NCBI RefSeq assembly: GCF_029626225.1
Contig: NZ_JARUBP010000001.1
Span: 7,502,001-7,566,000, forward strand
Origin: Asanoa sp. WMMD1127
GTDB taxonomy: Bacteria > Actinomycetota > Actinomycetes > Mycobacteriales > Micromonosporaceae
Reading direction: 5' to 3'
Length of the DNA stretch: 64,000 bases
Shown here one piece after another: positions 18,393 to 25,805 of this stretch. The notes beneath the pieces were generated by a model. That model saw nothing but the letters and a program-made list of their open reading frames with translations, did not search any database and had not been told where the DNA came from. The number at the start of each line of letters is the position of its first letter. Position 1 is the first letter of the stretch. A program made the translations under genes and the position numbers.

Positions 18393-18857
18393 ATGAACGC
18401 GGACGACTCCGTCATCGGTCGGATCGAGACCGAGGTCGCGCTCCTCATGCGCTTCGGCGAGGCGACCCGACGGGCCATCCCCGTGGAAGCCCACCGTTCC
18501 CTGGACCGGGCGGCCTACGTGATCCTGCGGCACCTCGACGAGGCCGGCCCGCAGAACGTCTCCGCGCTCGCCACCCGCCTCAACCTCGACGGCTCCACCG
18601 TGACCCGGCAGGTCGGCGCGATGGAGCGCGACGGCCTCATCGCCCGCGAGGCCGACCCCAGCGACGGCCGGGGCACGCTCGTCTCGGCCACCGCGGCGGG
18701 CCTGCGCCGGATGTCCGTTGTGCGGGCGGCCCGCGCCGAGCTCTACGACGAGATGCTGGCCGACTGGTCCGACGGGGATCGCGCCGAGCTGGCCACGCTG
18801 CTCAACCGCCTCAACGAGGCCCTGGCCGCGCGGAACCGGGCCCGCCGCCGCCCCTGA
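18393..18857 (+). CDS. MarR family transcriptional regulator
   Basis: 154 residues, winged helix-turn-helix. Residues about 45-110 carry the MarR core: SALATRLNLDGSTVTRQVGAM (recognition helix) followed by the wing EADPSDGRGTLVSAT. A dimeric repressor of drug, oxidative or aromatic-compound responses in this family. A palindrome lies directly before the start. Probable autoregulation. Downstream in the same frame lies a coding relic, then the aldo/keto reductase gene, which may share the transcript. Confidence 0.9.
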   Translation: MNADDSVIGRIETEVALLMRFGEATRRAIPVEAHRSLDRAAYVILRHLDEAGPQNVSALATRLNLDGSTVTRQVGAMERDGLIAREADPSDGRGTLVSATAAGLRRMSVVRAARAELYDEMLADWSDGDRAELATLLNRLNEALAARNRARRRP

Positions 18858-19013
18858 GGGCACTACGCCGTCGAGTGGTGCGCGGGCGGCGACGAGACGT
18901 TCGGGGGCACGGAGGTCGGCACGCTCGACGAGGTGGTCGAGGCCTTCCTGGCGTACGCCCGGCAGGATCCCGCATCGTTTGCCCAGCGCGAGTGGACACG
19001 GGTAAAGCTGTAG
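18858..19013 (+). pseudogene. Startless coding relic in frame after marR stop
   Basis: 51 codons open from the MarR TGA to a TAG, translating to a well-formed segment starting GHYAVEWCAGGDETFGG and ending AQREWTRVKL. Third positions are almost all G or C, as in real genes here, but there is no start codon near its beginning; the only internal GTG comes midway. It could be the tail of a small gene whose start was lost, or a product of TGA read-through. No function recognised. Confidence 0.45.
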
Positions 19014-19015
19014 GC

Positions 19016-19780
19016 ATGCGGGAGATCCAGATCGCGCCCGGCGTGGCGATGCCGATGATCGGGCTGGGCACGGCGGGGCTGCACGGCGCGGGCGGCGGGC
19101 AGGCCGTGCGGACCGCGCTGGCACTGGGCTACCGGCTCGTCGACACGGCGACGGCCTACGGCAACGAGCGCGAGGTGGGCCAGGCGCTGCGCGACGTCGA
19201 CCGCTCCACGGTTTTCCTGACCACCAAGCTGCGTCCCGAGGACGCCGGCCGGGAGCCCGCGGTGCTGGCGGCCAGCCTGCACGCGCTGGGCGTCGACCAC
19301 CTCGACCTGTGGCTCATCCATTGGCCGGTGTCGGGTGGGGCCGGTGTGGCGTCGTGGTCGGCCATGCTGGAAGCCCGCGCCGAGGGCCTGGTGCGGGCGG
19401 TGGGCGTGTCCAACTACTCGCCGGCGCTGGTCGACGAGCTGATCGCGGCGACCGGCGAGGCGCCGGCGGTCAACCAGATCCCGTGGAGCCCGTCGCTGCA
19501 CGACCCGGCGCTGCTGGCCGCCTTCCGCGACCGCGGCGTGGTGGTCGAGGGCTACAGCCCGCTGCGCCGCACGAACCTCGACCATCCGGCGTTGCGGTCG
19601 GTGGCCTCGTCGCGCGGCGTACCGGTGTCCGAAGTGGTCATCGCCTGGCACCTGGCGCACGACGTGGTGGCCATTCCGCGATCGGCGGACCCGGAACGGC
19701 AGCGCAGCAACCTGGCCGCCGCTTCGCTGCGCCTCTCCCCCGCGGAGGTCGCCGCTATCGACGCGCTGGCCCAGGGCTGA
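19016..19780 (+). CDS. Aldo/keto reductase
   Basis: NADPH-dependent carbonyl reductase, 254 residues, TIM barrel. The catalytic tetrad is present: Asp43 and Tyr48 (DTATAYGNE), Lys71 (TTKL) and His102 (LIHWP). The C-terminal cofactor motif IPRSADPERQRSN matches 2,5-diketo-gluconate reductase-type AKR5 enzymes. ATG start at 19016; upstream in-frame codons belong to the antisense or relic region. Substrate unknown. Confidence 0.9.
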   Translation: MREIQIAPGVAMPMIGLGTAGLHGAGGGQAVRTALALGYRLVDTATAYGNEREVGQALRDVDRSTVFLTTKLRPEDAGREPAVLAASLHALGVDHLDLWLIHWPVSGGAGVASWSAMLEARAEGLVRAVGVSNYSPALVDELIAATGEAPAVNQIPWSPSLHDPALLAAFRDRGVVVEGYSPLRRTNLDHPALRSVASSRGVPVSEVVIAWHLAHDVVAIPRSADPERQRSNLAAASLRLSPAEVAAIDALAQG

Positions 19781-19788
19781 CCCACAAC

Positions 19789-19935
19789 GCGGCCAGTCGC
19801 CGGGCCCGCCCACTCGAGCACCTCGCCGAGGCTGTGCAGGTGTCCCCGGCGGAGCGCGTACGTCATCGACGACAGCAGTCCGCAGGCGGCGACCATCGCC
19901 ACCGACAACCCGATCACGATCCCCCGCCTGCCCAT
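19789..19935 (-). pseudogene. Possible truncated membrane-protein gene
   Basis: About 49 codons beginning MGRRGIVIGLSVAMVAACG, a single hydrophobic helix, then LRRGHLHSLGEVLEWAG. Third-position GC bias is strong, but the reading frame then runs into sequence antisense to the aldo/keto reductase gene. It looks like the 5' remnant of a gene cut short. No ribosome site and no recognisable family. Confidence 0.3.
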
Positions 19936-19998
19936 GGGTTCCACGGTCGCGCCGGTCGGCAATGGCGCGACGTCGCCTTCGGCGCGGTGCGGCAACGA

Positions 19999-20691
19999 TT
20001 ATCGCGGATCGTCCACTGTGTCTGGAGCGCAACAACCGTCGGCGCAACCGGATTCCGGTCGCGGCCCGGCCGTCGGCGCGCAGCACGCGTCGCCCTTCCA
20101 CGCCTCGCGGCCCTCCTTCACCGCGACCGCGGCGATGACCAGGGCGGCGACGGGGTCGGCCCACGACCAGCCGAACAAGCTGTTGAGACCGAGACCGACG
20201 AGCAGGACACCGGAGAGGTACGTGCACAGCAGCGTCTGTTTCGAGTCGGCGACCGCCGTCAGCGAGCCGAGCTCCCGGCCGGCGCGGCGCTGGGCGTAGG
20301 ACAGCAACGGCATCACGGCCAGCGACACCGCCGCCAGCGTCAGGCCGATGGTCGAATGGTCGGCCTCGGCGGCACCGACCAGCGCGCGCACCGACTCGAT
20401 GGTGACGTAGGCGGCCAGCGCGAAGAACGAGACCGCGATGATCCGGAGGGTCGTCCGCTCGCGGGCCCGCGGGTCGGGCCCGGCGAACTGCCACGCCACC
20501 GCGGCCGCCGACGACACCTCGATGACCGAGTCGAGGCCGAAACCGATGAGCGCGGTGGACGAGGCGGCGGCGCCGGCGCTGATCGCGACCACCGCCTCGA
20601 TGACGTTGTAGGCGATGGTCGCCGCGACGAGCAGGCGGATCCGCCGGGCCAACACGGCCCGGCGGTCGCCCGGCGCCAGCTCGATCGCCAT
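19999..20691 (-). CDS. CDF-type cation efflux protein with Cys-rich tail
   Basis: 230 residues, six membrane helices. Metal-site helices contain FGLDS (residues about 50-54) and VADSKQT (about 148-154), the positions where CDF exporters place their metal-binding acid and polar residues. The C-terminal cytoplasmic tail is rich in Cys: CC near 207 and CADGCC near 219-224. No typical CDF ferredoxin-like C-terminal domain is present, so it is a short variant. Its ATG shares one base with the stop of the upstream ArsR gene. Zn/Cd/Co/Ni export is inferred. Confidence 0.85.
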   Translation of the reverse strand: MAIELAPGDRRAVLARRIRLLVAATIAYNVIEAVVAISAGAAASSTALIGFGLDSVIEVSSAAAVAWQFAGPDPRARERTTLRIIAVSFFALAAYVTIESVRALVGAAEADHSTIGLTLAAVSLAVMPLLSYAQRRAGRELGSLTAVADSKQTLLCTYLSGVLLVGLGLNSLFGWSWADPVAALVIAAVAVKEGREAWKGDACCAPTAGPRPESGCADGCCAPDTVDDPR

Positions 20692-21020
20692 CAGCAGCAG
20701 CCGTCGGTCTCCGCGTCGGCGCAGGCCGCCGGGTCGACCACCAGCACCAGGTCGAGCAGGTCGCCGAGGGCGTGCCGCAGCCGACCGTCCGCGAGCTCGT
20801 AGCGCGTGCGCCGCCCCTCCGGCACCGCCACGACCAGACCGCAGCCGCGCAGGCAGGCGAGGTGGTTGGACAGGTTCTGCCGGGTGACGCCGAGCAGGTC
20901 GGCCAGGTCGGCGGGATAGCCGGGCGCCTCGCGCAAGGCCAGGAGCAGCCGCGCTCGCGTCGGGTCGGACAGGGCGTGCCCGAACCGGGCCAGTGCCGAG
21001 CCGTGCGTCGTCGTCCGCAT
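20691..21020 (-). CDS. ArsR/SmtB family metal-sensing repressor
   Basis: 109 residues. Winged helix core ADLLGVTRQNLSNHLACLRGCGLV (about 43-66) with Cys in the DNA-binding helix region, then the wing and a Cys-rich C-terminus ending ACADAETDGCC. Cys at the recognition helix plus C-terminal Cys resembles CmtR/CadC-type Cd/Pb/Zn sensors. ATG start at 21020. The stop shares its last A with the start of the efflux gene, so the regulator and exporter form one operon, likely derepressed by soft metals. Confidence 0.88.
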   Translation of the reverse strand: MRTTTHGSALARFGHALSDPTRARLLLALREAPGYPADLADLLGVTRQNLSNHLACLRGCGLVVAVPEGRRTRYELADGRLRHALGDLLDLVLVVDPAACADAETDGCC

Positions 21021-21070
21021 GCCGCTTACCGTACAGCGTCGGATGTATTCAGCCAAAGCTGAACCGACGA

Positions 21071-21388
21071 TCAGCTCCCGGCCTTCCCGGTGACGGACTG
21101 CTGGTAGAGGTCGGCGTAGGTGGGTGAGTCCTTGATCAGGTCGTCGCAGAAGGCGGCGACGTCCGGGCCGATGAGCTGCATGACGCCCTTGCCGGCCGCG
21201 ACGCCCTCCTCGAAGAAGTCGACGATCCCGGGGAGCAGGCGGCCGTCGGCCAGGTCGACCGGTCCGACCTTGAACAGGTACTTCTGCATCTCCTTGTAGA
21301 CGATCTGGTAGTCCGGCGGCAGCGCCTTGACCCGCGCGACGTGCGCCCGCCACTGCTTCTTGCCCTCGATGATGTCCTGGATGCCCAC
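21071..21388 (-). CDS. DUF1048 family protein (second copy of pair)
   Basis: 105-residue, all-helical cytoplasmic protein, starting MGIQDIIEGKKQW. The conserved core ALPPDYQIVYKEMQKYLF is shared with the product of the gene just upstream. Length is typical of DUF1048 (about 100-120). It follows its paralogue by 1 nt and lies in a PadR-led operon. Function unknown; homologues always travel with PadR regulators. Confidence 0.85.
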   Translation of the reverse strand: MGIQDIIEGKKQWRAHVARVKALPPDYQIVYKEMQKYLFKVGPVDLADGRLLPGIVDFFEEGVAAGKGVMQLIGPDVAAFCDDLIKDSPTYADLYQQSVTGKAGS

Positions 21389-21389
21389 G

Positions 21390-21746
21390 TCAGCCTCCCA
21401 GCCTCTTCAGCTTGCGCGCGACGTTGCGGTTCAACTGCTCGCGCCAGCGGTCGCGGTAGGTGCGGGCGCCCTCTCCCCCGGCCAACGCCGCGCAGAAGCC
21501 GGGGATGTCGTCGCCGAGCACCTCGTCGATCGTCTGCCCGTCCGCCGACGCCTCCTCGAGCAGACCGAGGGCGCCGTCGAGGATCGGCATGAGGTTGCGA
21601 CCCGTGAAATCGCCGTACGGGAAGAGGTTGCCCTGGATCTGTCGCCAGGCCGCCTGGTAGTCCGGTGGCAGGGCCGCCGCCCGGGCCTCGAACGCCTTGT
21701 ATTCCCGGGTGAGGTCGCTGCCCGTAATGGTTTCCCAGAAGCTCAT
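21390..21746 (-). CDS. DUF1048 family protein (first copy of pair)
   Basis: 118 residues, helical, starting MSFWETITGSDLTREYK. The core ALPPDYQAAWRQIQGNLF aligns with the downstream paralogue, so the pair comes from tandem duplication. ATG at 21746 overlaps the PadR stop as ATGA. Probably a small effector or co-regulator of the PadR protein, but this is inference from gene order. Confidence 0.87.
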   Translation of the reverse strand: MSFWETITGSDLTREYKAFEARAAALPPDYQAAWRQIQGNLFPYGDFTGRNLMPILDGALGLLEEASADGQTIDEVLGDDIPGFCAALAGGEGARTYRDRWREQLNRNVARKLKRLGG

Positions 21747-22069
21747 CTCCCGCCCTCCCTGAGCTTGTCGATGCGTGCCGAGACGTAGTGCCATTTCGCC
21801 CAGAACGTCTCCAGCTCGGCCCGGCCGGCGTCGTTGAGCATGTAGAACTTGCGCGGCGGGCCGACCTCGGAGGGCCGCTTGGTCACCTCGACGAGCCCGT
21901 TGCGCTCCAGCCGCAGCAGGATCGTGTAGACCGTCCCCTCGATGACGTCGCCGAAGCCGAGCTCGTTGAGCCTGCGCGTGATGGCGTAGCCGTAGGTCTC
22001 CTCGCGACTGATGATCTCGAGCACGCAGCCCTCGAGGGTCCCCTTCAACATCTCCGTCAGCTCTTCCAC
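21743..22069 (-). CDS. PadR family transcriptional regulator
   Basis: 108 residues, winged helix: LKGTLEGCVLEIISREETYGYAI at the N-terminus, then the GTVYTILLRLERNGLV recognition helix and the PPRKFYML wing, followed by a dimerisation helix. Chosen start is GTG at 22069, 5 nt after AGGAAGGGG. Operon head for two DUF1048 genes. Two palindromic repeats just upstream are likely operators, making it autoregulated. Confidence 0.92.
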   Translation of the reverse strand: MEELTEMLKGTLEGCVLEIISREETYGYAITRRLNELGFGDVIEGTVYTILLRLERNGLVEVTKRPSEVGPPRKFYMLNDAGRAELETFWAKWHYVSARIDKLREGGR

Positions 22070-22102
22070 CGCGGCCCCTTCCTGGTACTCCGTGGCACTG
22101 AG

Positions 22103-22140
22103 TACTGCTATACCGTAGCACCGAGTACCGCTATACGGTA
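22103..22140. promoter_or_regulatory. Two tandem operator-like palindromes upstream of padR
   Basis: TACTGCTATACCGTA (22103-22117) and TACCGCTATACGGTA (22126-22140), starts 23 nt apart. The second is a perfect TACCG/CGGTA inverted repeat; the first has one mismatch. Each contains a TATA-like core that could be a -10 element on the minus strand. They sit 34-71 nt upstream of the PadR start. Confidence 0.6.
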
Positions 22141-22456
22141 GTACCAAGTAGCGCTCGCTCTTCGGCGGTCCGGCAGGATCGCGGCTGGTCCGCGACCGCG
22201 TCGGCGAGCGCGGGAAGGTCCGGGATGAGCTGGCGGCGCTCGGCGCGCTGGCGCGTGATCCCGCGACCTTGACGGAGGCACAGCTCCTCTGCGACCAGAT
22301 GGCCCCGCGACGGGCTCCGCTTCCATGCCAACGACGACGGCGGCCGACGAACGCGCGGCTTGATGGAGGAGAGCTATGACCTTCCTGCACGGCAGCTTCT
22401 CGCATCCCACGGGCTCGAGGAACGGAAGTCGGATCACGGCCGCACTGGCCGAGAAC
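22141..22456. other. Gap without a convincing gene
   Basis: No supported gene. A plus-strand stretch (about 22150-22375) is open and moderately GC3-biased but has no usable start, lies just after a stop and resembles no family I know. It may be a worn gene fragment. Confidence 0.3.
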
Positions 22457-22684
22457 CTACCTCCGCTGTAGCGGCCGACGAGCCGTTCCCGCCCGCGGTA
22501 TGGCCGGCTTCCCGAGGCGGCGCCAGAGCAACGATCGACCGAGCAGCACCCCGTAGAGGATGCTCGTCACGGCGAGAAACGCCATGGCGTAACGGCCTTG
22601 CAGCACCAGCCACGCGATCACGGGCAGCCCGAACACCGAAACCCCGAGCACCGGGATAAGCAGCGGAAGCTCCTCGAGATACAT
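22457..22684 (-). CDS. Small two-helix membrane protein
   Basis: 75 residues beginning MYLEELPLLIPVLGVSVFG, with two hydrophobic helices (about 6-30 and 33-52) and a basic C-terminus. ATG 22684 is preceded closely by GAGGAAG. No family recognised. It stands alone between the PadR operon and the deoxyribosyltransferase-like gene. Coding status rests on hydrophobic pattern and codon bias only. Confidence 0.5.
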   Translation of the reverse strand: MYLEELPLLIPVLGVSVFGLPVIAWLVLQGRYAMAFLAVTSILYGVLLGRSLLWRRLGKPAIPRAGTARRPLQRR

Positions 22685-22799
22685 CTTCCTCACGACTCCA
22701 TTGTCGAGCCGAGCCCGTTTCTTCGCCCATCGGCCATGCCCCTTGCCACCTCGCCACGGATGATTCACGCGCGACCACCGGAGGCGTACGGCACGAGCT

Positions 22800-23171
22800 C
22801 GATGGACTCGGCCGGCCCGGTCACCGATCATGACTCTCATGGAGCACCAGCAGGCGCCGCAGTCGGCCAAGGGCGAGGCGAAGGTCATCACGCTCTGCGG
22901 CTCGACCAGGTTCGAGGCCGAGTTCGAGGAGGTCAACCAGCGGCTCACGCTGGACGGTTGCGTCGTGATCAGCCTCGGGATGTTCAGCCTCCCCGACACA
23001 GCCGACACCTCGGCCCTGAAGGAGCGGCTCGGCGAGGTGCATTTCCAGAAGATCCGCATGGCTGACGAGGTGTACATCGTGGACCCGGGCGGCTACCTGG
23101 GCGAGTCAACCCGAAAGGAGATCGCCTACGCGGAGTCGCTCGGCAAGCCGGTCCGGTATCTGAGCTGCGAG
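22800..23171 (+). repeat. Inverted-duplicate copy A (372 bp)
   Basis: Matches 31403-31774 on the opposite strand over 372 bp without gaps; I count about 16 mismatches. The match covers one gene and about 30 bp of its leader, then stops sharply at both ends. Confidence 0.85.
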
Positions 23172-23174
23172 TGA
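22830..23174 (+). CDS. Nucleoside 2-deoxyribosyltransferase-like protein, copy A
   Basis: 114 residues with an N-terminal beta-strand and loop ITLCGSTRF, then the ADEVYIVDPGGYLGESTRKEIAYA motif, a pattern shared with DUF4406/nucleoside 2-deoxyribosyltransferase-like folds that bind nucleotides. The catalytic glutamate may be in GESTRKEI. Homologues are common in phages and mobile DNA, with unknown biological role. A nearly identical inverted copy lies at 31.4-31.7 kb. This copy ends LSCE-stop. A second ATG nine nt in (MEHQQ) is an alternative start; neither has a strong ribosome site. Confidence 0.75.
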   Translation: MTLMEHQQAPQSAKGEAKVITLCGSTRFEAEFEEVNQRLTLDGCVVISLGMFSLPDTADTSALKERLGEVHFQKIRMADEVYIVDPGGYLGESTRKEIAYAESLGKPVRYLSCE

Positions 23175-23325
23175 CGATGCGGCCGAGTTCCTGGGCCGAG
23201 TCGGGGCCGCTGAGTTGGCCGCTCAGCCGGACGTGCTGGCGGAGTCGCGGTCCGAACCGACCGGCGTCGGCTGGTCGGAAGCGGACAAGGATGCTGCTGG
23301 TGAGGTCGCGACCGTGGCCAGCCCG

Positions 23326-23859
23326 TCAGCGAGGTTCGCCGGTCGCGGGCGACCCGGTCCCTTCGGGATGCCGGCCAAGGGTACCGCCGAGGTAGAACGG
23401 CAATTCCTCAAGAGAGCGACCCATCGACCGACGGATCGCATTCAGCAGAATCAGTTGTGCGGCCGCCGCGGGCCGCGACGCCTCGGTCAGCGTCTCCTCG
23501 TCGACCGGGTTCGACACCGGGTCCCGAGTGGAGACCGTATCGAGGAAGATTCCGACAGCTTTCCCGAACCCGTCGATCGCGCGCGCGACGCTGAGCGGAG
23601 CGACCAGGCTCGCGGAGGTGAGCGACACGCTCCAGGCGCCCCAGTCGACGTCGACCGGCGTTCCAGCCAGGTGCGCTCGCCGCAGCGCCATCATGAAGCG
23701 GGAGTATTGGGAGAGCAGCTCCTCGTACGCCCGCAACTGCTTGTCGCGCAGCCAGTGACGCTCTTGAACCCGACGAGTCACCATCCCGCCCACGAGGACA
23801 CCGAGCGTGGCCGAGACCGCGCCGCCGAAGGTCGTGCTGATGACCGCCGCCGCATCCAC
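23326..23859 (-). CDS. Hypothetical protein with one N-terminal membrane helix
   Basis: 177 residues. An N-terminal hydrophobic, Gly-rich helix (about 8-28) is followed by a soluble helical region with QERHWLRDKQLRAYEELLSQYSRFM (split at His: QERH, WLRDKQLRAYEELL), a pattern I recall in many actinobacterial hypotheticals. GTG at 23859 is the chosen start. No enzyme motif. Orientation is opposite to chitinase, so they are divergent, sharing about 240 bp of upstream DNA. Confidence 0.6.
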   Translation of the reverse strand: MDAAAVISTTFGGAVSATLGVLVGGMVTRRVQERHWLRDKQLRAYEELLSQYSRFMMALRRAHLAGTPVDVDWGAWSVSLTSASLVAPLSVARAIDGFGKAVGIFLDTVSTRDPVSNPVDEETLTEASRPAAAAQLILLNAIRRSMGRSLEELPFYLGGTLGRHPEGTGSPATGEPR

Positions 23860-24101
23860 GCACAACAGTTTGACAGCGATGTATGGCGCGAGCCAGATCA
23901 ATTGCCGCCGAGGCCGACGGCAGGGTTCCGCTCCCCATGCGAATGGCCGCACGGCTCCCCTGCCTACCCCGAACCGCACACCTGGCCGGACCTATAAGAG
24001 GATCCAACCGCGATGAGGTTGACGGGCGTCGTATCGACGGCCTACGTTTTGCGCACGCAACAGGAAAGAAGCCTTACTGTTTCCTTCCGACAGGAGTTCA
24101 G

Positions 24102-25433
24102 ATGCGCAGAATCGCCGCCGTGGCGGCAATGGCAACGCTCCTCGTCACCGCTGTCGGTGTCGCGCCGGCACAGGCGCAGGGGTCCGGCGACCGCGACCGG
24201 GGCTTCCGCCAGGTCGGCTACTTCACCCAGTGGGGCATCTACGGCCGGGCCTTCCCGGTCAAGAAGCTCGACACCTCGGGCGCCGCGGCGCGGTTGACGC
24301 ACCTCAACTACGCGTTCGGCAACGTCAGTCCCGACGGCAGGTGCTATGTGGACGGTGCCGCGCCCGAGGGTGACCCGTGGGCCGACTACCAGCGGCCGGT
24401 GCCGGCCGAGGAGAGCGTCGACGGCGTCGCCGACACGTGGGGCGAGCCGCTCAACGGCAACTTCGGCCAGCTGCAGAAGCTCAAGGTCAAGCACCCTGAC
24501 CTGAAGGTCCTGATCTCGCTGGGCGGCTGGTCCTGGTCGACGCACTTCTCCGACGCGGCGCTCACCGACGCGTCCCGCAAGGCGTTGGTCGCGTCCTGCA
24601 TCGACCTCTACCTCAAGGGCAACCTGCCCAACCCCGACGGCAGCGCCGGCGGTCCGGGCACCCTGCACGGCGTGTTCGACGGCATCGACCTCGACTGGGA
24701 GTGGCCGGGGGCGCCGGGTGACGTCGACACGGTCTACCGGCCCGAGGACAAGCAGAACTTCACCGCGCTGGTGGCCGAGTTCCGCAGGCAGCTCGACGCC
24801 TACGGCCGCACCGAGAAGAAGCACTTCGAGCTGAGCGCGTTCCTGCCCGCCAACCCGGCCAACATCGACGCCGGGTACGAGGTTCCCAAGGTCATGCGCA
24901 ACCTCGACTTCGCGACCGTCCAGGGCTACGACTTCCACGGCACGTGGGAGGCGACCGCCAACCAGCAGTCGGCGCTGCGCATCCCCGCCGGCGCGCCGGG
25001 CCCGACCTTCTCGATCGAGACCACCATCGCCGCCTGGCGGGACCGGGGCGCGCCGCGCGACAAGCTGGTCGTCGGCATTCCCTACTACGGCCGCGGCTGG
25101 GCGGGGGTGACCGGCGGGCGCAACGGCCTGTTCGGCACGTCGACGGGCGGCGCGGCGCCGGCCACGTTCGAGGCGGGCTCCGAGGACTACAAGGTCCTCA
25201 AGACGAAGGTCGGCACCGACGGCTACCGGGTCTACCGCGACCTGCGCGCCGGCACCGCCTGGCTCTACAACGGCAACACCTTCTGGACGTACGACGATCC
25301 GGTGGTCGTTCTCCAGAAGGCCCTGTGGATCCGCACCCAGGGGCTCGGCGGCGCGATGGTCTGGTCGCTCGACGGCGACGACGACAACGCCACCCTGACC
25401 AAGACCCTCCACCTGGGGCTTTGGACACCCTGA
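24102..25433 (+). CDS. Secreted GH18 chitinase
   Basis: Endo-acting chitin hydrolase, 443 residues, extracellular. Sec signal peptide (about 1-25) with probable cleavage after AQA. The GH18 strand-3 motif LISLGGWSWS (about 137-146) and the active-site DGIDLDWEW with catalytic Glu200 are intact. YGRGW and MVWSLDGDD mark the later barrel strands, placing it in subfamily A. No chitin-binding or FnIII domain. ATG 24102, AGGAG 7 nt upstream. Single-gene transcription unit; no DasR-like palindrome was found in the leader. Confidence 0.94.
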   Translation: MRRIAAVAAMATLLVTAVGVAPAQAQGSGDRDRGFRQVGYFTQWGIYGRAFPVKKLDTSGAAARLTHLNYAFGNVSPDGRCYVDGAAPEGDPWADYQRPVPAEESVDGVADTWGEPLNGNFGQLQKLKVKHPDLKVLISLGGWSWSTHFSDAALTDASRKALVASCIDLYLKGNLPNPDGSAGGPGTLHGVFDGIDLDWEWPGAPGDVDTVYRPEDKQNFTALVAEFRRQLDAYGRTEKKHFELSAFLPANPANIDAGYEVPKVMRNLDFATVQGYDFHGTWEATANQQSALRIPAGAPGPTFSIETTIAAWRDRGAPRDKLVVGIPYYGRGWAGVTGGRNGLFGTSTGGAAPATFEAGSEDYKVLKTKVGTDGYRVYRDLRAGTAWLYNGNTFWTYDDPVVVLQKALWIRTQGLGGAMVWSLDGDDDNATLTKTLHLGLWTP

Positions 25434-25440
25434 GCAGCTA

Positions 25441-25492
25441 AACCGTTCGGCGCAGATGAGGAACCGTTCAGCGCGTCGGCTCCGTTGAACGG
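25441..25492. promoter_or_regulatory. Array of CCGTTC boxes
   Basis: Direct repeats AACCGTTCGGCGC (25441-25453) and AACCGTTCAGCGC (25462-25474), 21 nt apart, plus a perfect palindrome CCGTT-G-AACGG (25482-25492) that carries the same box inverted. The two-turn spacing suggests cooperative binding by an activator or repressor of the DUF3311/symporter operon. Confidence 0.5.
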
Positions 25493-25518
25493 CGAGTTGT
25501 GTCACACCGGACAGTTAG

Positions 25519-25554
25519 CCTCCGGCCGTCAATGAGATCCATGACGGCCGGAGG
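25519..25554 (+). promoter_or_regulatory. SD-burying hairpin upstream of the DUF3311 gene
   Basis: A perfect 13-bp inverted repeat (CCTCCGGCCGTCA/TGACGGCCGGAGG) with a 10-nt loop. The right arm ends in the GGAGG ribosome site, 6 nt before the ATG at 25561; the left arm contains the exact anti-SD CCTCC. In RNA it would block initiation. It could also be a DNA operator. Confidence 0.65.
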
Positions 25555-25560
25555 TTTGTC

Positions 25561-25800
25561 ATGAGTGATCCGGAAGTGCGCGCCGAGGGCGCGCCCGCGG
25601 TGGCTCGCGCGAAAGACAAGAGCCCGTGGAACTGGTTGCTGTTCGTGCCGATCCTGGTCCCGCTGATCACGCCGCTGTTCAACCATGACTCGCCGCGGCT
25701 GTGGGGCTTCCCGACGTTCTACTGGCTGCAGCTGCTGTTCATCGTCCTCGGCGTCACGACGACCACGGTCGTCTACCAGATGACGAAGAAGCGGGGCTGA
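25561..25800 (+). CDS. DUF3311 family small membrane subunit
   Basis: 79 residues with two membrane helices (about 24-42 and 52-72) and a charged N-terminus. DUF3311 proteins are encoded directly before sodium/solute symporters of the MctP type and are thought to be accessory subunits. The stop lies 5 nt before the symporter ATG. Its ribosome site lies in a strong hairpin. Confidence 0.85.
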   Translation: MSDPEVRAEGAPAVARAKDKSPWNWLLFVPILVPLITPLFNHDSPRLWGFPTFYWLQLLFIVLGVTTTTVVYQMTKKRG

Positions 25801-25805
25801 TCGGG

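Noticed and set aside
22108-22437. Minus-strand open frame in the gap beside padR
   Set aside because: Overlaps the twin operators and lacks codon bias and homology.
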